Positions 9,903 through 18,818 of a stretch of DNA of 64,000 nt are shown piece after piece. Below the pieces are notes generated by a model. It saw nothing but the letters and a program-made list of their open reading frames with translations, was not told the DNA's origin and searched no databases. The translations under genes and the position numbers were made by a program. The stretch comes from Streptomyces asiaticus (lineage in GTDB: Bacteria > Actinomycetota > Actinomycetes > Streptomycetales > Streptomycetaceae). Within the stretch, counting starts at the first letter, position 1. Each line of letters opens with the position of its first letter. The stretch is from NCBI RefSeq assembly GCF_018138715.1, contig NZ_JAGSHX010000006.1:3038001-3102000 (forward strand), in the 5' to 3' direction.

Positions 9903-11522
9903 TCACCTCTCCTTCTGAAGCACGGACAGCGCGGCGATCAGCTCGACCTGGTGTTCCGGGGACATGTCCAGGGCGTCCAGAGGGGCGAGCCTGCGGTCGC
10001 GCTCCGCCCGCATGACCCGGGTGACACAGCCGTCGAGCAGCCGTCCGCCGCGGTCGCCCAGGCGCAGTGCCGCATGCGCGCCCAGGGTCTCGGCGAGCTT
10101 CTCGCCCGCCTTACGGGCTCGGCGGCCGCCCAGGAGGGACGCGGCGAGCAGGGCGGCGATCTCCTCGGGCACGCAGCTGCCCCCGCATTCGGCGATCCGG
10201 GCCCGGGCCTCTTCCTCGGCCAGCTCCTCGGCGCAGCGCCGCCAGTGCCGTACGGCCACGCCGATCCGCTCGGCGGCGCCCCGCGCGTCGCTCGGGGCGA
10301 GCCCGGCCCGCGCTGCCGGATCCTGCCTCCCGGCCTCCGCGACCCGTTCGTCGGCCGTGGCGGCCGCGCTGCGCAGCAGGGTGGCCAGGGAGTCGGTGAG
10401 AGCCGTAAGGAGCTCATCGGGGGCGCTGGCGTGCGGCAGGCCGTGCCAGTGGGTGAGCGCATCGCCCGCGAGCGGCGCGCCCTGCGCGATCTCGCGCCGC
10501 ACCCGCTCCCCGGCCTCCCCGTACGCGCCCTCGACCCGCTGGATCAGCCGCATCGCGGCCGCGTGCTGCGCCGCCGCGGCCCCTGCCAGCGCGGGCATCC
10601 GGGCGCGCAGCGAGGCGAGGGTCCCGGCGGCCGTACGGGCGGCGGCGACCGTACGGGCGTACGGATCCTGTGCGTGCTGGGTGAGCCAGGTCCGCAGGGC
10701 GGCGACGGCGGTGGCCGGGAGCAGCCCGCTGCCGCCGCCCGCGGATTCCGGGAGCTCGGGGATGGTGAAGCGTGGGACATCGCCGAGTCCGGCCGCCGTA
10801 AGGAGCCCGGCGTACTGCCGGGAGACCTCGGCGGCCAGCTGGTGCGGCACCCGGTCGAGGACGGTGACGAGGGTGACGTCGTACTCCTTGGCGGTCCGCA
10901 GCAGATGCCAGGGGACGGCGTCGCCGTAGCGGGTGGCGGTGGTGACGAGCACCCAGATGTCGGCGGCGCAGATCAGTTCCGCGGCCAGATCGCGGTTCCG
11001 CGCGACCAGCGAGTCGATGTCGGGCGCGTCGAGCAGCGCGAGCCCCCGCGCCAGCCCCGGGTCGGTCTCCACCCGCAGCGCCGCCGGCCCCTCCTGCGCC
11101 CGCCCCTCCTCGTCGTACGCGCTCTCCGCCCGCTCCCCCTGCGCCGGCACCCAGACCCGGGTGAGCCGCGGCAGCACCCGCTGCCCGGCGAACCAGGGGT
11201 GGTCATCGGGGTGGCACACCAGCACCGGCGTACGCGTTGTGGGCCGCAACACACCGGCCTCGGTGACGCGTCGGCCGACCAGCGAATTGACCAGAGTGGA
11301 CTTGCCCGCTCCCGTCGATCCCCCGATTACCGCCAGCAGGGGCGCTTCGGGGGCGCGCAACCGGGGCACGAGGTAGTCGTCCAGTTGAGCGAGCAGCTCG
11401 GCACGGCTACGGCGAGCGCGGTCGGCGCCGGGAAGGGGGAGCGGAAACCGAGCGGCGTCGACACGGTCACGCAGTGAGGTCAGCGCGTCGAGCAGCCGGG
11501 GCCGTACGTCCAAGATCGCCAC
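9903..11522 (-). CDS. Dynamin-like GTPase, partner of the downstream GTPase
   Basis: The product has about 539 residues. Its G1 motif is [10 protein letters not shown], with the switch threonines LRPTTRTP, G3 DAPDIDS, a long helical region and no clear membrane helix. It forms a pair with the following membrane-anchored GTPase (6 bp gap), which suggests that the two act together, as do paired bacterial dynamin-like proteins (inference). The start is uncertain: the GTG used here gives [14 protein letters not shown]; a GTG at 11570 would add 16 residues (RFKKTPKAG) but neither has a good ribosome site. Confidence 0.7.
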   Translation of the reverse strand: MAILDVRPRLLDALTSLRDRVDAARFPLPLPGADRARRSRAELLAQLDDYLVPRLRAPEAPLLAVIGGSTGAGKSTLVNSLVGRRVTEAGVLRPTTRTPVLVCHPDDHPWFAGQRVLPRLTRVWVPAQGERAESAYDEEGRAQEGPAALRVETDPGLARGLALLDAPDIDSLVARNRDLAAELICAADIWVLVTTATRYGDAVPWHLLRTAKEYDVTLVTVLDRVPHQLAAEVSRQYAGLLTAAGLGDVPRFTIPELPESAGGGSGLLPATAVAALRTWLTQHAQDPYARTVAAARTAAGTLASLRARMPALAGAAAAQHAAAMRLIQRVEGAYGEAGERVRREIAQGAPLAGDALTHWHGLPHASAPDELLTALTDSLATLLRSAAATADERVAEAGRQDPAARAGLAPSDARGAAERIGVAVRHWRRCAEELAEEEARARIAECGGSCVPEEIAALLAASLLGGRRARKAGEKLAETLGAHAALRLGDRGGRLLDGCVTRVMRAERDRRLAPLDALDMSPEHQVELIAALSVLQKER

Positions 11523-11570
11523 GTGGTGAAGAATGCCCGCTTTTGGTGTCTTTTTGAAGCGTATGCTCAC

Positions 11571-11895
11571 TCGTGCGCGTCAAAGAGACCCACCCGGATC
11601 ACCCCAAAAGGAGCACGAGGCAGACGTGACGCCAGGGGCGCGGGCATAACGAGTGCACAACACCCGTTCCCTGAGGCGTGAAAAACGATGCGAGTTTCGG
11701 ACCTGCCTGCGATTATCAGACCGCTTCACCGAACCTCCACAACGTGCCACGGAGGTGAAGCAACCGGGGCGAGGTGCAAGGAGCCCTATCCTTGTCCCGG
11801 CAAGGTCACGGTCCGTCGAGCCCGGCCACCCGCACCACGGCCGCCCCGTCGGCCCCGCAGGCACCGGGGGCTCACCCGCTCCATGACCACCACCG
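11571..11895. other. Intergenic region before tRNA-Arg
   Basis: I see no gene that I can support in this stretch. It is less GC-rich than its surroundings and must contain promoters for the leftward GTPase operon and the rightward tRNA. A purine-rich AAAAGGAGCACGAGG near 11607 precedes only a 7-codon frame. Confidence 0.4.
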
Positions 11896-11968
11896 GCCCC
11901 CGTAGCTCAGTGGATAGAGCAGGCGCCTTCTAAGCGCTTGGCCGCAGGTTCGAGTCCTGCCGGGGGCG
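11896..11968 (+). tRNA. tRNA-Arg (anticodon TCT)
   Basis: The complete cloverleaf can be traced: acceptor GCCCCCG/CGGGGGC, D arm GCTC/GAGC, anticodon stem GGCGC/GCGCT with loop CTTCTAA (anticodon TCT at 11929-11931, reading AGA), T arm GCAGG/CCTGC with loop TTCGAGT, and discriminator G. CCA is not encoded. tRNA-Arg genes are common integration sites, and the next two genes look like accessory DNA. Confidence 0.95.
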
Positions 11969-12069
11969 CACTGGACCCTCTCCTCTACGCACGTAGCGGA
12001 GGGGGTCTTCTCGCTGTTCACAGCGTGTACGGCCCCAAATGCACACTTGGCCGAGGAGGGCGTAGGGGG

Positions 12070-12696
12070 ATGCGGTCCGGAACGCCCAGTACGGCTGGCT
12101 ACGGGGAGGATGCCGAGGGGCTTGCCCGTCGGCATGAGGGTGTTGCGTTCGACATCGTGCACGAGGAATTCCTGCCGTGGTTGCCGCCGGGTCCGAGCAG
12201 GATTGTTGACATCGGGGCCGGCAGTGGCCGCGACGCTGCCGCGCTGGCCGCCCGTGGGCATCAGGTGGTGGCCGTAGAGCCCACGCCGGAGCTGCGGCGG
12301 ATCGGGCAGCGCCTCCACGCGGATGCGGCGATCGACTGGACCGACGACGCCGTTCCTTCCCTGACCGGTCTCCGCGGACCCTTCGACTTCATGCTGCTCT
12401 CCGCGGTGTGGATGCACCTGGACGAGCAGGAGCGCGACGATGCCATGCGGCGGCTGGCCGAGTTGGTGGCCCCGGGAGGATGCGTTGCCCTCTCGCTGCG
12501 GCACGGCCCGGTTCCTGCCGGGCGGCGGATGTTCGCGGTGTCCGCGGCCGAGACCGTGGCGCTGGCGGGACGGTTCGGTCTGTCCACGGTGCACCGCAGC
12601 GACAAGGGGCCGGACTGTCTCAGCCGGGAAGGCGTGAGCTGGAGCGCCCTGGTCTTCCGCGCGGAGCGGCACGCCGCGCCGGGGGTGAGCCGATGA
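12070..12696 (+). CDS. Class I SAM-dependent methyltransferase
   Basis: The product has 208 residues. Motif I is VDIGAGSGRDAAALAARGH, followed by the acidic strand VVAVEPT and motif FDFMLLSAVWMHL, all as in the Methyltransf_11/25 group of small-molecule methyltransferases. The ATG chosen has GAGGAGGG about 12 bases upstream; the open frame upstream runs back into the tRNA and is not credible. Its stop overlaps the next start by 4 bp (ATGA), so the two genes are coupled. Position just after a tRNA gene suggests accessory origin. The substrate is unknown. Confidence 0.8.
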   Translation: MRSGTPSTAGYGEDAEGLARRHEGVAFDIVHEEFLPWLPPGPSRIVDIGAGSGRDAAALAARGHQVVAVEPTPELRRIGQRLHADAAIDWTDDAVPSLTGLRGPFDFMLLSAVWMHLDEQERDDAMRRLAELVAPGGCVALSLRHGPVPAGRRMFAVSAAETVALAGRFGLSTVHRSDKGPDCLSREGVSWSALVFRAERHAAPGVSR

Positions 12697-13175
12697 CGGT
12701 GGACTTCTTCCGAAGCGAGCCGAACGCCCGTACGTCTTGGCGGCTGGCCGTCTTGATGGGCGCCAACGCCCGAACGTACAAGTTCGCCTTCGGGGCCGCG
12801 CTGCTGGAGTACGCCGCGCAGGACAGAGCCGAGGTGACTCTGAACGAGCTCGCCGTGCCCTACGCCATGGGCCTGGTGGCGCACCTCGCCGAAGCACCCC
12901 AAGCCCCGTCAGGGCCGCCGGCCGGAGAGTCGGATTTCCTGGCAGTGGCTGAACGTGAGGCCGAGGCGTCCACTGCGCTCGGCCGCCCTACCGACCGGCT
13001 TCTGCGTTCCGCGGTGCAGTCGATGCCGAGGATGGTGATGCGGAAGTTCCACAACCTGCGCGGCGACACCCCAGACGGCGCACCGGTTCTACGAACTGAC
13101 CGGCAGTGGCACAGCGGCAGTTCCCAAGGGCAGTGGCCGCATTTCCTGCGCCAGGTCCAAGCCGCTTGCGGGTAG
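12693..13175 (+). CDS. Hypothetical protein, probably truncated
   Basis: The product has 160 residues and overlaps the methyltransferase gene by 4 bp. The N-terminal segment (FFRSEPNARTSWRLAVLMG and NARTYKFAFGAALLEYA) is strongly conserved in type. From memory it resembles the N-terminal region of longer actinobacterial proteins that end in an HNH nuclease domain; no HNH residues are present here. The protein stops soon after an FHNLRGDTP segment, so the C-terminal part may have been lost. This fits a decayed island next to the tRNA. Function not assigned. Confidence 0.55.
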   Translation: MTVDFFRSEPNARTSWRLAVLMGANARTYKFAFGAALLEYAAQDRAEVTLNELAVPYAMGLVAHLAEAPQAPSGPPAGESDFLAVAEREAEASTALGRPTDRLLRSAVQSMPRMVMRKFHNLRGDTPDGAPVLRTDRQWHSGSSQGQWPHFLRQVQAACG

Positions 13176-13185
13176 TTCTCGAATC

Positions 13186-13215
13186 CTGACGGGACGGGGT
13201 GTCTCGTCCCATCAG
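13186..13215. terminator. Bidirectional terminator between convergent genes
   Basis: CTGA-C-GGGACG pairs with CGTCCC-A-TCAG (10 of 11 positions, one mismatch) around an 8-base loop. It lies between the hypothetical gene and the convergent multicopper oxidase and overlaps the latter's stop codon. Confidence 0.6.
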
Positions 13216-15083
13216 TCCCGGACGATCGTCCAGGGGCGCATCAGGTCATCGTCTTCGTGTTCGAGGATGTGGCAGTGGTGGACGTACGTCGCCGGGAACT
13301 CGGCGCCGCTGCCGGGGATCGACGCGATCGTGGCCGTCGGTGGGGTGAATTCCTGGATGATGATTCTGGTCACCGTCTCCGGATAGGATTTGACCGTGTC
13401 CTTGTTGGATCGCGCTTCGTCCGGGTCCGGCGGGATCGGTGGGCCGGTGAGGTAGTTTGCCAGCACCGGGCGGTCTTCCGGTTTGCGGCCGCCGTCGAGC
13501 CACTTTTCGTAATCTGCCTGGTAGCCGGCCGCGTCCATGGGTTGTCTGTTCAGCACCTGGAAGTTGACTAGGTGGACATGCATCGGGTGGGCGTCGTGGT
13601 TGGGGTTGATGTACTCCCAGATCTCGGTCGAGCCCGCCTTGATGAAGTCCTGGGACGGTTCCATGAATGGCACCGCGTTGAACGTCATGGTGCCGAAGAG
13701 CTTGTGCTGGTACAGGATCCATTGGCGCCGACGGGTGTGCGGTTTCGGCTCGATGGGTGCGACCGTCGGTAGCTTGAGACTCTTGGGCGGCGTCGTCTGG
13801 TCCGCGTCTCCGGACAGTCGTTTGGTGACCTGGAATTGCATGATTTCCGAGATTTCCGGTCCGCCGCCGCCGGGGAAGTGGACCGGGGCGTTGTAGTTCG
13901 TCACTGTGACGTTCGTGCCCATGGGCAGCCCGCTGAAGTCGACGATCAGGTCGTACCGCTCGGCCGGCGCGATCAGGAAGTTCAACATGGGCAGTGGAGT
14001 TCGGAGTCCGCCGTCGGTGCCGATCAGCCAGAACGGCAGTTGGGGTTGGAGCAGGACATCCCTGGGAACGTCGAACCTCAGCCGCCAGAAACGCTCGTTG
14101 GAGGCGTTGAGAATGCGCAACCGGTAGCGTCGCGGCTCGACGGCGAGGAAGGGGTACGCCTTGCCGTTGACGACCGGGGTGTCCTCGCCTTCCCGCTGGG
14201 TCATGGTGTAGGCGAGCGAGCCGTCCTGGTGGAAGGTCCGGTCCTGGAGGACGAGGGGGACCTCGAATTCGCCTCGTGGTAGTCCCAGCCGCTCGTCGGC
14301 GGGGTCGCGGATGAGGTAGAGACCGGCAAGGCCCGCATAGACGTTGACGCTGGTCATTCCCATGCCGTGATCGTGATACCAGAGCATGGACGAACGTTCG
14401 TGGTTGGTGTAGCCGCAGATCGCCTCATTGCGTTTGACCCGGCTCGGGTCCAGGGTCGAGTAGGACTCGGCATGGATGCCGTCCGGGCTGAACGACTGGA
14501 GCGGCATGCCGTCGGACTGCGGCGCCGTGAAACCGCCGTGCTGGTGCACGACATTCCACACATTGACGTTCGGGGGAAAGGGCGGGTGGCTCGTGTAGGG
14601 AGGCGGGGCGATCGGGGTGAGTTGGGGGTCCCCGTTGCGAATGGCGTCGATCACGAACTGGAACAGGTGGGTGGTCGGCAGATGGTTGCGGTACTTGACG
14701 ACCGTCGGATGGTCCTTGTTCACGCTGATGGTCGGCCCGAGATAGCCCATCCCGATCGGCTTACGAGGATGGTGCGGGTTTGTGGCCCAGTAACCCCACG
14801 TCTTCGCCGGTCCGAGATCCCGGTGGAAGCGCCATGAGCCCTGCCGCATGGTGATCTCGTAGTAGTCGGCGCCCGGATAGAGGGAGGAATCCGGGATGGC
14901 CGTCATCGGCCTGGGCAGCGGGTCGACGTACTTCTCCAGCGGAGGGGTCTGCGGCACCGAGGTGTCCGTGGGATCTGTTCCGTGCGCCGGCGACGCATAC
15001 GCCTGCGCTCCCGGAACACCCTGCGGAAGCATGCCCGCGCCCCCCATGGCGCCGGCCATGAGGAATTTCCTTCGCCCGACCAT
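13212..15083 (-). CDS. Tat-exported multicopper oxidase (laccase/CotA-like)
   Basis: The product has 623 residues. The N-terminal RRKFLMAGAMGGAGML is a Tat signal for export of a folded metalloprotein. The four copper-ligand motifs are present in order: HQHGG, WYHDHG, HPMHVHLVNF and HHCHILEHEDDDLM, the last with the type-1 copper Met. This three-cupredoxin layout matches CotA laccase, bilirubin oxidase and phenoxazinone-synthase-type enzymes, which oxidise phenols or metals and reduce O2 to water. The ATG chosen has GAAAGG 9 bases upstream and places the twin Arg at residues 4-5. It lies 192 bp downstream of ctaD on the same strand. Confidence 0.9.
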   Translation of the reverse strand: MVGRRKFLMAGAMGGAGMLPQGVPGAQAYASPAHGTDPTDTSVPQTPPLEKYVDPLPRPMTAIPDSSLYPGADYYEITMRQGSWRFHRDLGPAKTWGYWATNPHHPRKPIGMGYLGPTISVNKDHPTVVKYRNHLPTTHLFQFVIDAIRNGDPQLTPIAPPPYTSHPPFPPNVNVWNVVHQHGGFTAPQSDGMPLQSFSPDGIHAESYSTLDPSRVKRNEAICGYTNHERSSMLWYHDHGMGMTSVNVYAGLAGLYLIRDPADERLGLPRGEFEVPLVLQDRTFHQDGSLAYTMTQREGEDTPVVNGKAYPFLAVEPRRYRLRILNASNERFWRLRFDVPRDVLLQPQLPFWLIGTDGGLRTPLPMLNFLIAPAERYDLIVDFSGLPMGTNVTVTNYNAPVHFPGGGGPEISEIMQFQVTKRLSGDADQTTPPKSLKLPTVAPIEPKPHTRRRQWILYQHKLFGTMTFNAVPFMEPSQDFIKAGSTEIWEYINPNHDAHPMHVHLVNFQVLNRQPMDAAGYQADYEKWLDGGRKPEDRPVLANYLTGPPIPPDPDEARSNKDTVKSYPETVTRIIIQEFTPPTATIASIPGSGAEFPATYVHHCHILEHEDDDLMRPWTIVRD

Positions 15084-15275
15084 CGCGTCCAGCCTTTCAT
15101 CGCCTCGCGTAACGCTCAAGGGATACAGGGCTGGCTCGGAACATTGCCGCAGCACGCCGGTCCGGTCCGGGAAATGCCATTCATTGAGCCGATCTCAGCA
15201 GCAATTCGGCCGGCGCGGGAATGGGAACCTCATTATCGGGAATTGGAAACTCATTACTAGTACAACCAACGGGGG

Positions 15276-17051
15276 TCAGCCCTCGCGGCCTCCGGTGTCG
15301 TCGCCCGTTTCCGGGCCCGGCCCGCCGCCGGTGCGGTCGTCCTCGGTGCCGAGGTCGACCGGGGCGCCCATGGCCCCGGAGAGGGGCAGCCGGCTGGTGG
15401 TGGGGACCTCGTGGGGGACGACCTCGGGGTGGTGGAGGTCGAAGGCGGGGGATTCGGAGCGGATCTTCGGCAGGGTGAGGAAGTTGTGCCGGGGCGGGGG
15501 GCAGGAGGTGGCCCATTCCAGGGAACGGCCCCATCCCCAGGGGTCGTCGAGCGCGACCCGCTTCCCGTACTTCCCGGTTTTCCACACGTTGTAGATGAAC
15601 GGCAGCGTGGACAGGCCCAGGAGGAACGAGCCGATGGTGGAGACCGTGTTCAGCGTGGTGAAGCCGTCGGCGGCCAGATAGTCGACATAGCGACGCGGCA
15701 TGCCGATGACGCCGAGCCAGTGGTGGACCAGGAAGGTGGTGTGGAAGCCGATGAACAGGGTCCAGAAGTGGATCTTGCCGAGTCGTTCGTCGAGCATCCT
15801 GCCGGTGAACTTGGGCCACCAGAAATAGAATCCGGCGAACATCGCGTAGACCACCGTGCCGAAGACCACGTAGTGGAAGTGGGCGACGACGAAATAGCTG
15901 TCGTGGACCTCGAAATCCAGCGGGGGCGAGGCCAGGATCACCCCGGTCAGCCCGCCGAAGAGGAAGGTGACCAGGAAGCCGATGGCCCACAGCATCGGCG
16001 TCTCGAAGGAGAGGGAGCCACGCCACATGGTTCCGATCCAGTTGAAGAACTTCACCCCGGTCGGCACCGCGATGAGGAACGTCATAAAGGAGAAGAACGG
16101 CAGGAGTACGGCTCCGGTGGCGAACATGTGGTGGGCCCACACCGTCGCGGAGAGGCCGGTGATGCCGATGGTGGCGCCCACCAGACCCATATAGCCGAAG
16201 ACCACCTTGCGGGAGAACACCGGAATGATCTCGGTGATGATGCCGAAGAACGGCAGGGCGATGATGTAGACCTCGGGGTGGCCGAAGAACCAGAAGAGAT
16301 GCTGCCACAGCACCGGCCCGCCGTTGGCCCCCTCGAAGACGACCGCGCCGAATTTGCGGTCCGCCTCCAGCACCAGCAGGGCCGCCGCCAGGACGGGAAA
16401 GGCGAGCAGCACCAGGATCGAGGTGAAGAGGATGTTCCAGGTGAAGATGGGCAGCCGGAACATCGTCATTCCGGGGGCGCGCATGCACACGACGGTCGTG
16501 ATGAAGTTGACGGCGCCCAGGATCGTCCCGAAGCCGGAGAGGGCGAGGCCCATCACCCACATGTCGCCGCCCACGCCCGGTGTCCGCACCTTGCTGCTGA
16601 GCGGCGTATAGGCCGTCCAGCCGAAGTCCGCCGCGCCGCCGGGGGTCAGCAGACTGCCGATCACGATCAGCCCGCCGAAGAGGAAGAGCCAGTACGAGAA
16701 CATGTTCAGCCGGGGGAAGGCGACATCCGGGGCGCCGATCTGGAGCGGCATGATCTCGTTGGCGAATCCGGCGAAGACCGGTGTGGCGAAGAACAGCAGC
16801 ATCAGCGTGCCGTGCAGGGTGAAAGCCTGGTTGTACTGCTCCGGGCTGATCAATTGCAGTCCGGGCCGGGCGAGTTCGGCCCGCATGACCATGGCCAGAA
16901 GACCGCCGATCAGAAAGAATCCGAACGCGGTCACCAAGTACAGGTGTCCGATTTTCTTGTGGTCCGTGGTGGTGAGCCAGTCGACCACGACGGTGCCGAG
17001 TTTGGTGGGTTCGGCGGGAGCTTCATATTCGGGCTTGGTTGTCGTCGCCAT
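15276..17051 (-). CDS. ctaD: Cytochrome c oxidase subunit I (aa3 type)
   Basis: The product has 591 residues with about twelve membrane helices. It keeps the ligands of a working haem-copper oxidase: the low-spin haem His in [12 protein letters not shown], the CuB/Tyr motif WFFGHPEVY, the CuB pair VWAHHMF and the haem a/a3 histidines in [11 protein letters not shown]. It oxidises cytochrome c and pumps protons in the membrane. Subunits II, III and the bc1 genes are absent from the neighbourhood, so this is an isolated second copy rather than the main respiratory operon (inference). A multicopper oxidase gene follows on the same strand. ATG start with GAGGAG about 12 bases upstream. Confidence 0.92.
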   Translation of the reverse strand: MATTTKPEYEAPAEPTKLGTVVVDWLTTTDHKKIGHLYLVTAFGFFLIGGLLAMVMRAELARPGLQLISPEQYNQAFTLHGTLMLLFFATPVFAGFANEIMPLQIGAPDVAFPRLNMFSYWLFLFGGLIVIGSLLTPGGAADFGWTAYTPLSSKVRTPGVGGDMWVMGLALSGFGTILGAVNFITTVVCMRAPGMTMFRLPIFTWNILFTSILVLLAFPVLAAALLVLEADRKFGAVVFEGANGGPVLWQHLFWFFGHPEVYIIALPFFGIITEIIPVFSRKVVFGYMGLVGATIGITGLSATVWAHHMFATGAVLLPFFSFMTFLIAVPTGVKFFNWIGTMWRGSLSFETPMLWAIGFLVTFLFGGLTGVILASPPLDFEVHDSYFVVAHFHYVVFGTVVYAMFAGFYFWWPKFTGRMLDERLGKIHFWTLFIGFHTTFLVHHWLGVIGMPRRYVDYLAADGFTTLNTVSTIGSFLLGLSTLPFIYNVWKTGKYGKRVALDDPWGWGRSLEWATSCPPPRHNFLTLPKIRSESPAFDLHHPEVVPHEVPTTSRLPLSGAMGAPVDLGTEDDRTGGGPGPETGDDTGGREG

Positions 17052-17612
17052 GTCCGTGTCCGCTCCTCGGCCGTCTGCATGGGTGGGCGGCCGGCGGCAC
17101 CGGCCGACGAATTCGTTGTATCGATTCGCCCACCATTACCCGAAGCGGAATGGCGATTCGGACCCGACTCGCCGTAGAGGCCGGGTCATTCACCGGCTTC
17201 CTGGGCTCGGCTCGCGGGCCGGCCTGCGCCGCCATCGCCGGATTCCCGCGCTCACGACGATTGCCACGGCGCTCAGCAGCGCCGATCTCATCCGCCGCAC
17301 ACGTGACATCGGTTTCTCCCGTCCTCTGGGATGAGCCGCACCGGATTCCGCGGGCCCGACCCGAGTTACCCATGGCCGGAGGGCCCATTCAGGATAGCTC
17401 TCCGTGAGCGGATGAACACCGAGCCGGACCGTCGGGCACGTCGTCGGCCGGGACCGCACCGCCTCTGGCCGGTTTTGCCGCACCAGGACACGTACATGGG
17501 AATCCCTTTACCTTCTCGTTCGTTCCACGCATGCCCCCCACGGAACTCAGGAACGAACGCCCCCCACGGAACAGAGAACGATCACAGGGACAGTGAAGGA
17601 GTGAACGCCGCG
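17052..17612. other. Divergent intergenic region between ctaD and spo0M
   Basis: There is no supported gene in these 561 bases. The region should hold the promoters of ctaD (leftward) and spo0M (rightward). The only structure noted is the 14-bp direct repeat near 17533-17572. Confidence 0.45.
17533..17572 (+). promoter_or_regulatory. 14-bp direct repeat upstream of spo0M
   Basis: GCCCCCCACGGAAC occurs twice with a 26-bp period (17533-17546 and 17559-17572), with another GGAAC between. GGAAC is the -35 core of SigE-type ECF promoters, so this could be an ECF promoter or an operator for the gene starting at 17613. This is inference only. Confidence 0.3.
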
Positions 17613-18641
17613 ATGGTGTTCAAACGAGTGCTCGGCTCGCTCGGGGTCGGTGGGCCCGTCGTGGACACGGCCCTGGACCGGGAGCCGGTGCGCCCCGGTG
17701 GGGTGGTGCGGGGGCATGTGCGGCTCCGGGGCGGAGACGGCGCCTGCGACCTCGAGCACCTCGCGCTGGAGCTGGTCGCCGGGGTCGAGGCCGGGTACGG
17801 CGGCGAGGAGCACGAGGGCGGTGTGGTCTTCGACCGTCTCCGGCTCGGCGGCGGGTTCCGGCTCGACGCGAGAGAGCACAGAGAGATTCCGTTCACCATT
17901 CACATACCGTGGGAAACACCGCTCACCGAGGTGTCCGGACAGCCGCTGGGTGTCGTCCTGGGCGTCCGGGTCGAGCTCGCGGCGGCGGGCGCGAAGGACC
18001 ACGGCGATCCGGAGCCGCTGATCGTGCGCCCGCTGCCGGTCCAGGAGGCCGTGCTGGGGGCCCTTGGGCGGCTCGGCTTCGGCCTCGTCGCCGCCGATCT
18101 GCGGCTCGCCCATATCGCGGGCACCGGGCAGCGGCTCCCCTTCCACCAGGAGATCGAGCTCACCCCCGCCCCTCAGTACCTCCACGCCGTGAACGAGATC
18201 GCGCTGACCCTTCTCACCGGCCCCGACGGGATGGAGGTCGTCCTGGAGGCCGACAAGCGCGGCAGAGGCTCTGGCGCCCTGGGCCGCCACACCGTGCGCC
18301 ATGAGGACCTCGAGCGGAGCGACTGGACCGGTGAGGTCGACTCCTGGATCCGGGCGCTCATCGAATCCCGCGCGAGGCATACCGCCCGCGATGGCCGCAC
18401 CAGCACCAGTGCGGCCATCGCGGGCGTCACGGGCGGTACAGGCGTCACAGGCGTCACGGCCGGTACGGCGGCGGGTGGGGCCGTGGGCGGCGGTATGGTC
18501 ACGGCCGGGCTCGGCGACGCGTTAGGGAATTTAGCGGGCTTAGGCGACTTAGGCGACTTAGGCGACTTAGGGGGCTTGGAGGGCTCAGGGGGCGCAAGAG
18601 CCTTAAGGGACTCGGGGCCCGAGGAGGAGGACCGGGGCTGA
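17613..18641 (+). CDS. Sporulation-control protein Spo0M with TTA-rich tail
   Basis: The product has 342 residues. The first 250 or so match the arrestin-like Spo0M family (FKRVLGSLGVGGPVVDT start, FTIHIPWETPLTE, and the LPFHQEIELTP and QYLHAVNEIALTLL segments). Bacillus Spo0M modulates sporulation and the cell surface. The C-terminus is a low-complexity tail with GLGDLGDLGDLGGLEG. Seven leucines of the tail are encoded by TTA (18522, 18531, 18540, 18549, 18558, 18567, 18603), the rarest codon in Streptomyces, read only by the bldA tRNA. Full-length synthesis should therefore depend on bldA. Start: ATG with AAGGAG about 10 bases upstream. Confidence 0.85.
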   Translation: MVFKRVLGSLGVGGPVVDTALDREPVRPGGVVRGHVRLRGGDGACDLEHLALELVAGVEAGYGGEEHEGGVVFDRLRLGGGFRLDAREHREIPFTIHIPWETPLTEVSGQPLGVVLGVRVELAAAGAKDHGDPEPLIVRPLPVQEAVLGALGRLGFGLVAADLRLAHIAGTGQRLPFHQEIELTPAPQYLHAVNEIALTLLTGPDGMEVVLEADKRGRGSGALGRHTVRHEDLERSDWTGEVDSWIRALIESRARHTARDGRTSTSAAIAGVTGGTGVTGVTAGTAAGGAVGGGMVTAGLGDALGNLAGLGDLGDLGDLGGLEGSGGARALRDSGPEEEDRG

Positions 18642-18656
18642 GCCACGGAGCGACGC

Positions 18657-18686
18657 GGAGGGCCGCGGAGCGTCCCGCGGCCCTCC
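18657..18686 (+). terminator. Terminator of spo0M
   Basis: A perfect 12-bp stem GGAGGGCCGCGG/CCGCGGCCCTCC with a 6-base loop starts 16 bp after the spo0M stop codon. Confidence 0.8.
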
Positions 18687-18689
18687 TCG

Positions 18690-18815
18690 TACGCATCGAC
18701 CTGTACGCATCGACCCGTACGTACCGACCTGTACGTACCGACCTGTACGTACCGATCCGTACGCATCGGCCCGTACGCATCGGCCCGTACGCATCGGCCC
18801 GTACGCATCGACGAG
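18690..18815. repeat. Nine tandem copies of a 14-bp repeat
   Basis: Nine head-to-tail copies of TACGYAYCGRYCYG (exact period 14, total 126 bp) fill the gap between spo0M and the convergent antiporter gene. Three adjacent copies are identical (TACGCATCGGCCCG). The last copy ends 4 bp before the antiporter stop codon. Confidence 0.9.
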
Positions 18816-18818
18816 CGG

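Noticed and set aside
7350..11477. A 1375-residue open frame on the plus strand
   Set aside because: It lies opposite the SSB and the two GTPase genes and shows no domain; Arg/Pro/Gly-rich shadow.
11938..12069. Longer start for the methyltransferase gene
   Set aside because: The extended frame would begin inside the tRNA; the ATG at 12070 has a proper ribosome site.
18690..18815. Nine 14-bp repeats considered as CRISPR or an origin iteron set
   Set aside because: The copies are directly adjacent with no spacers, and no replication initiator gene or DnaA box cluster lies nearby.
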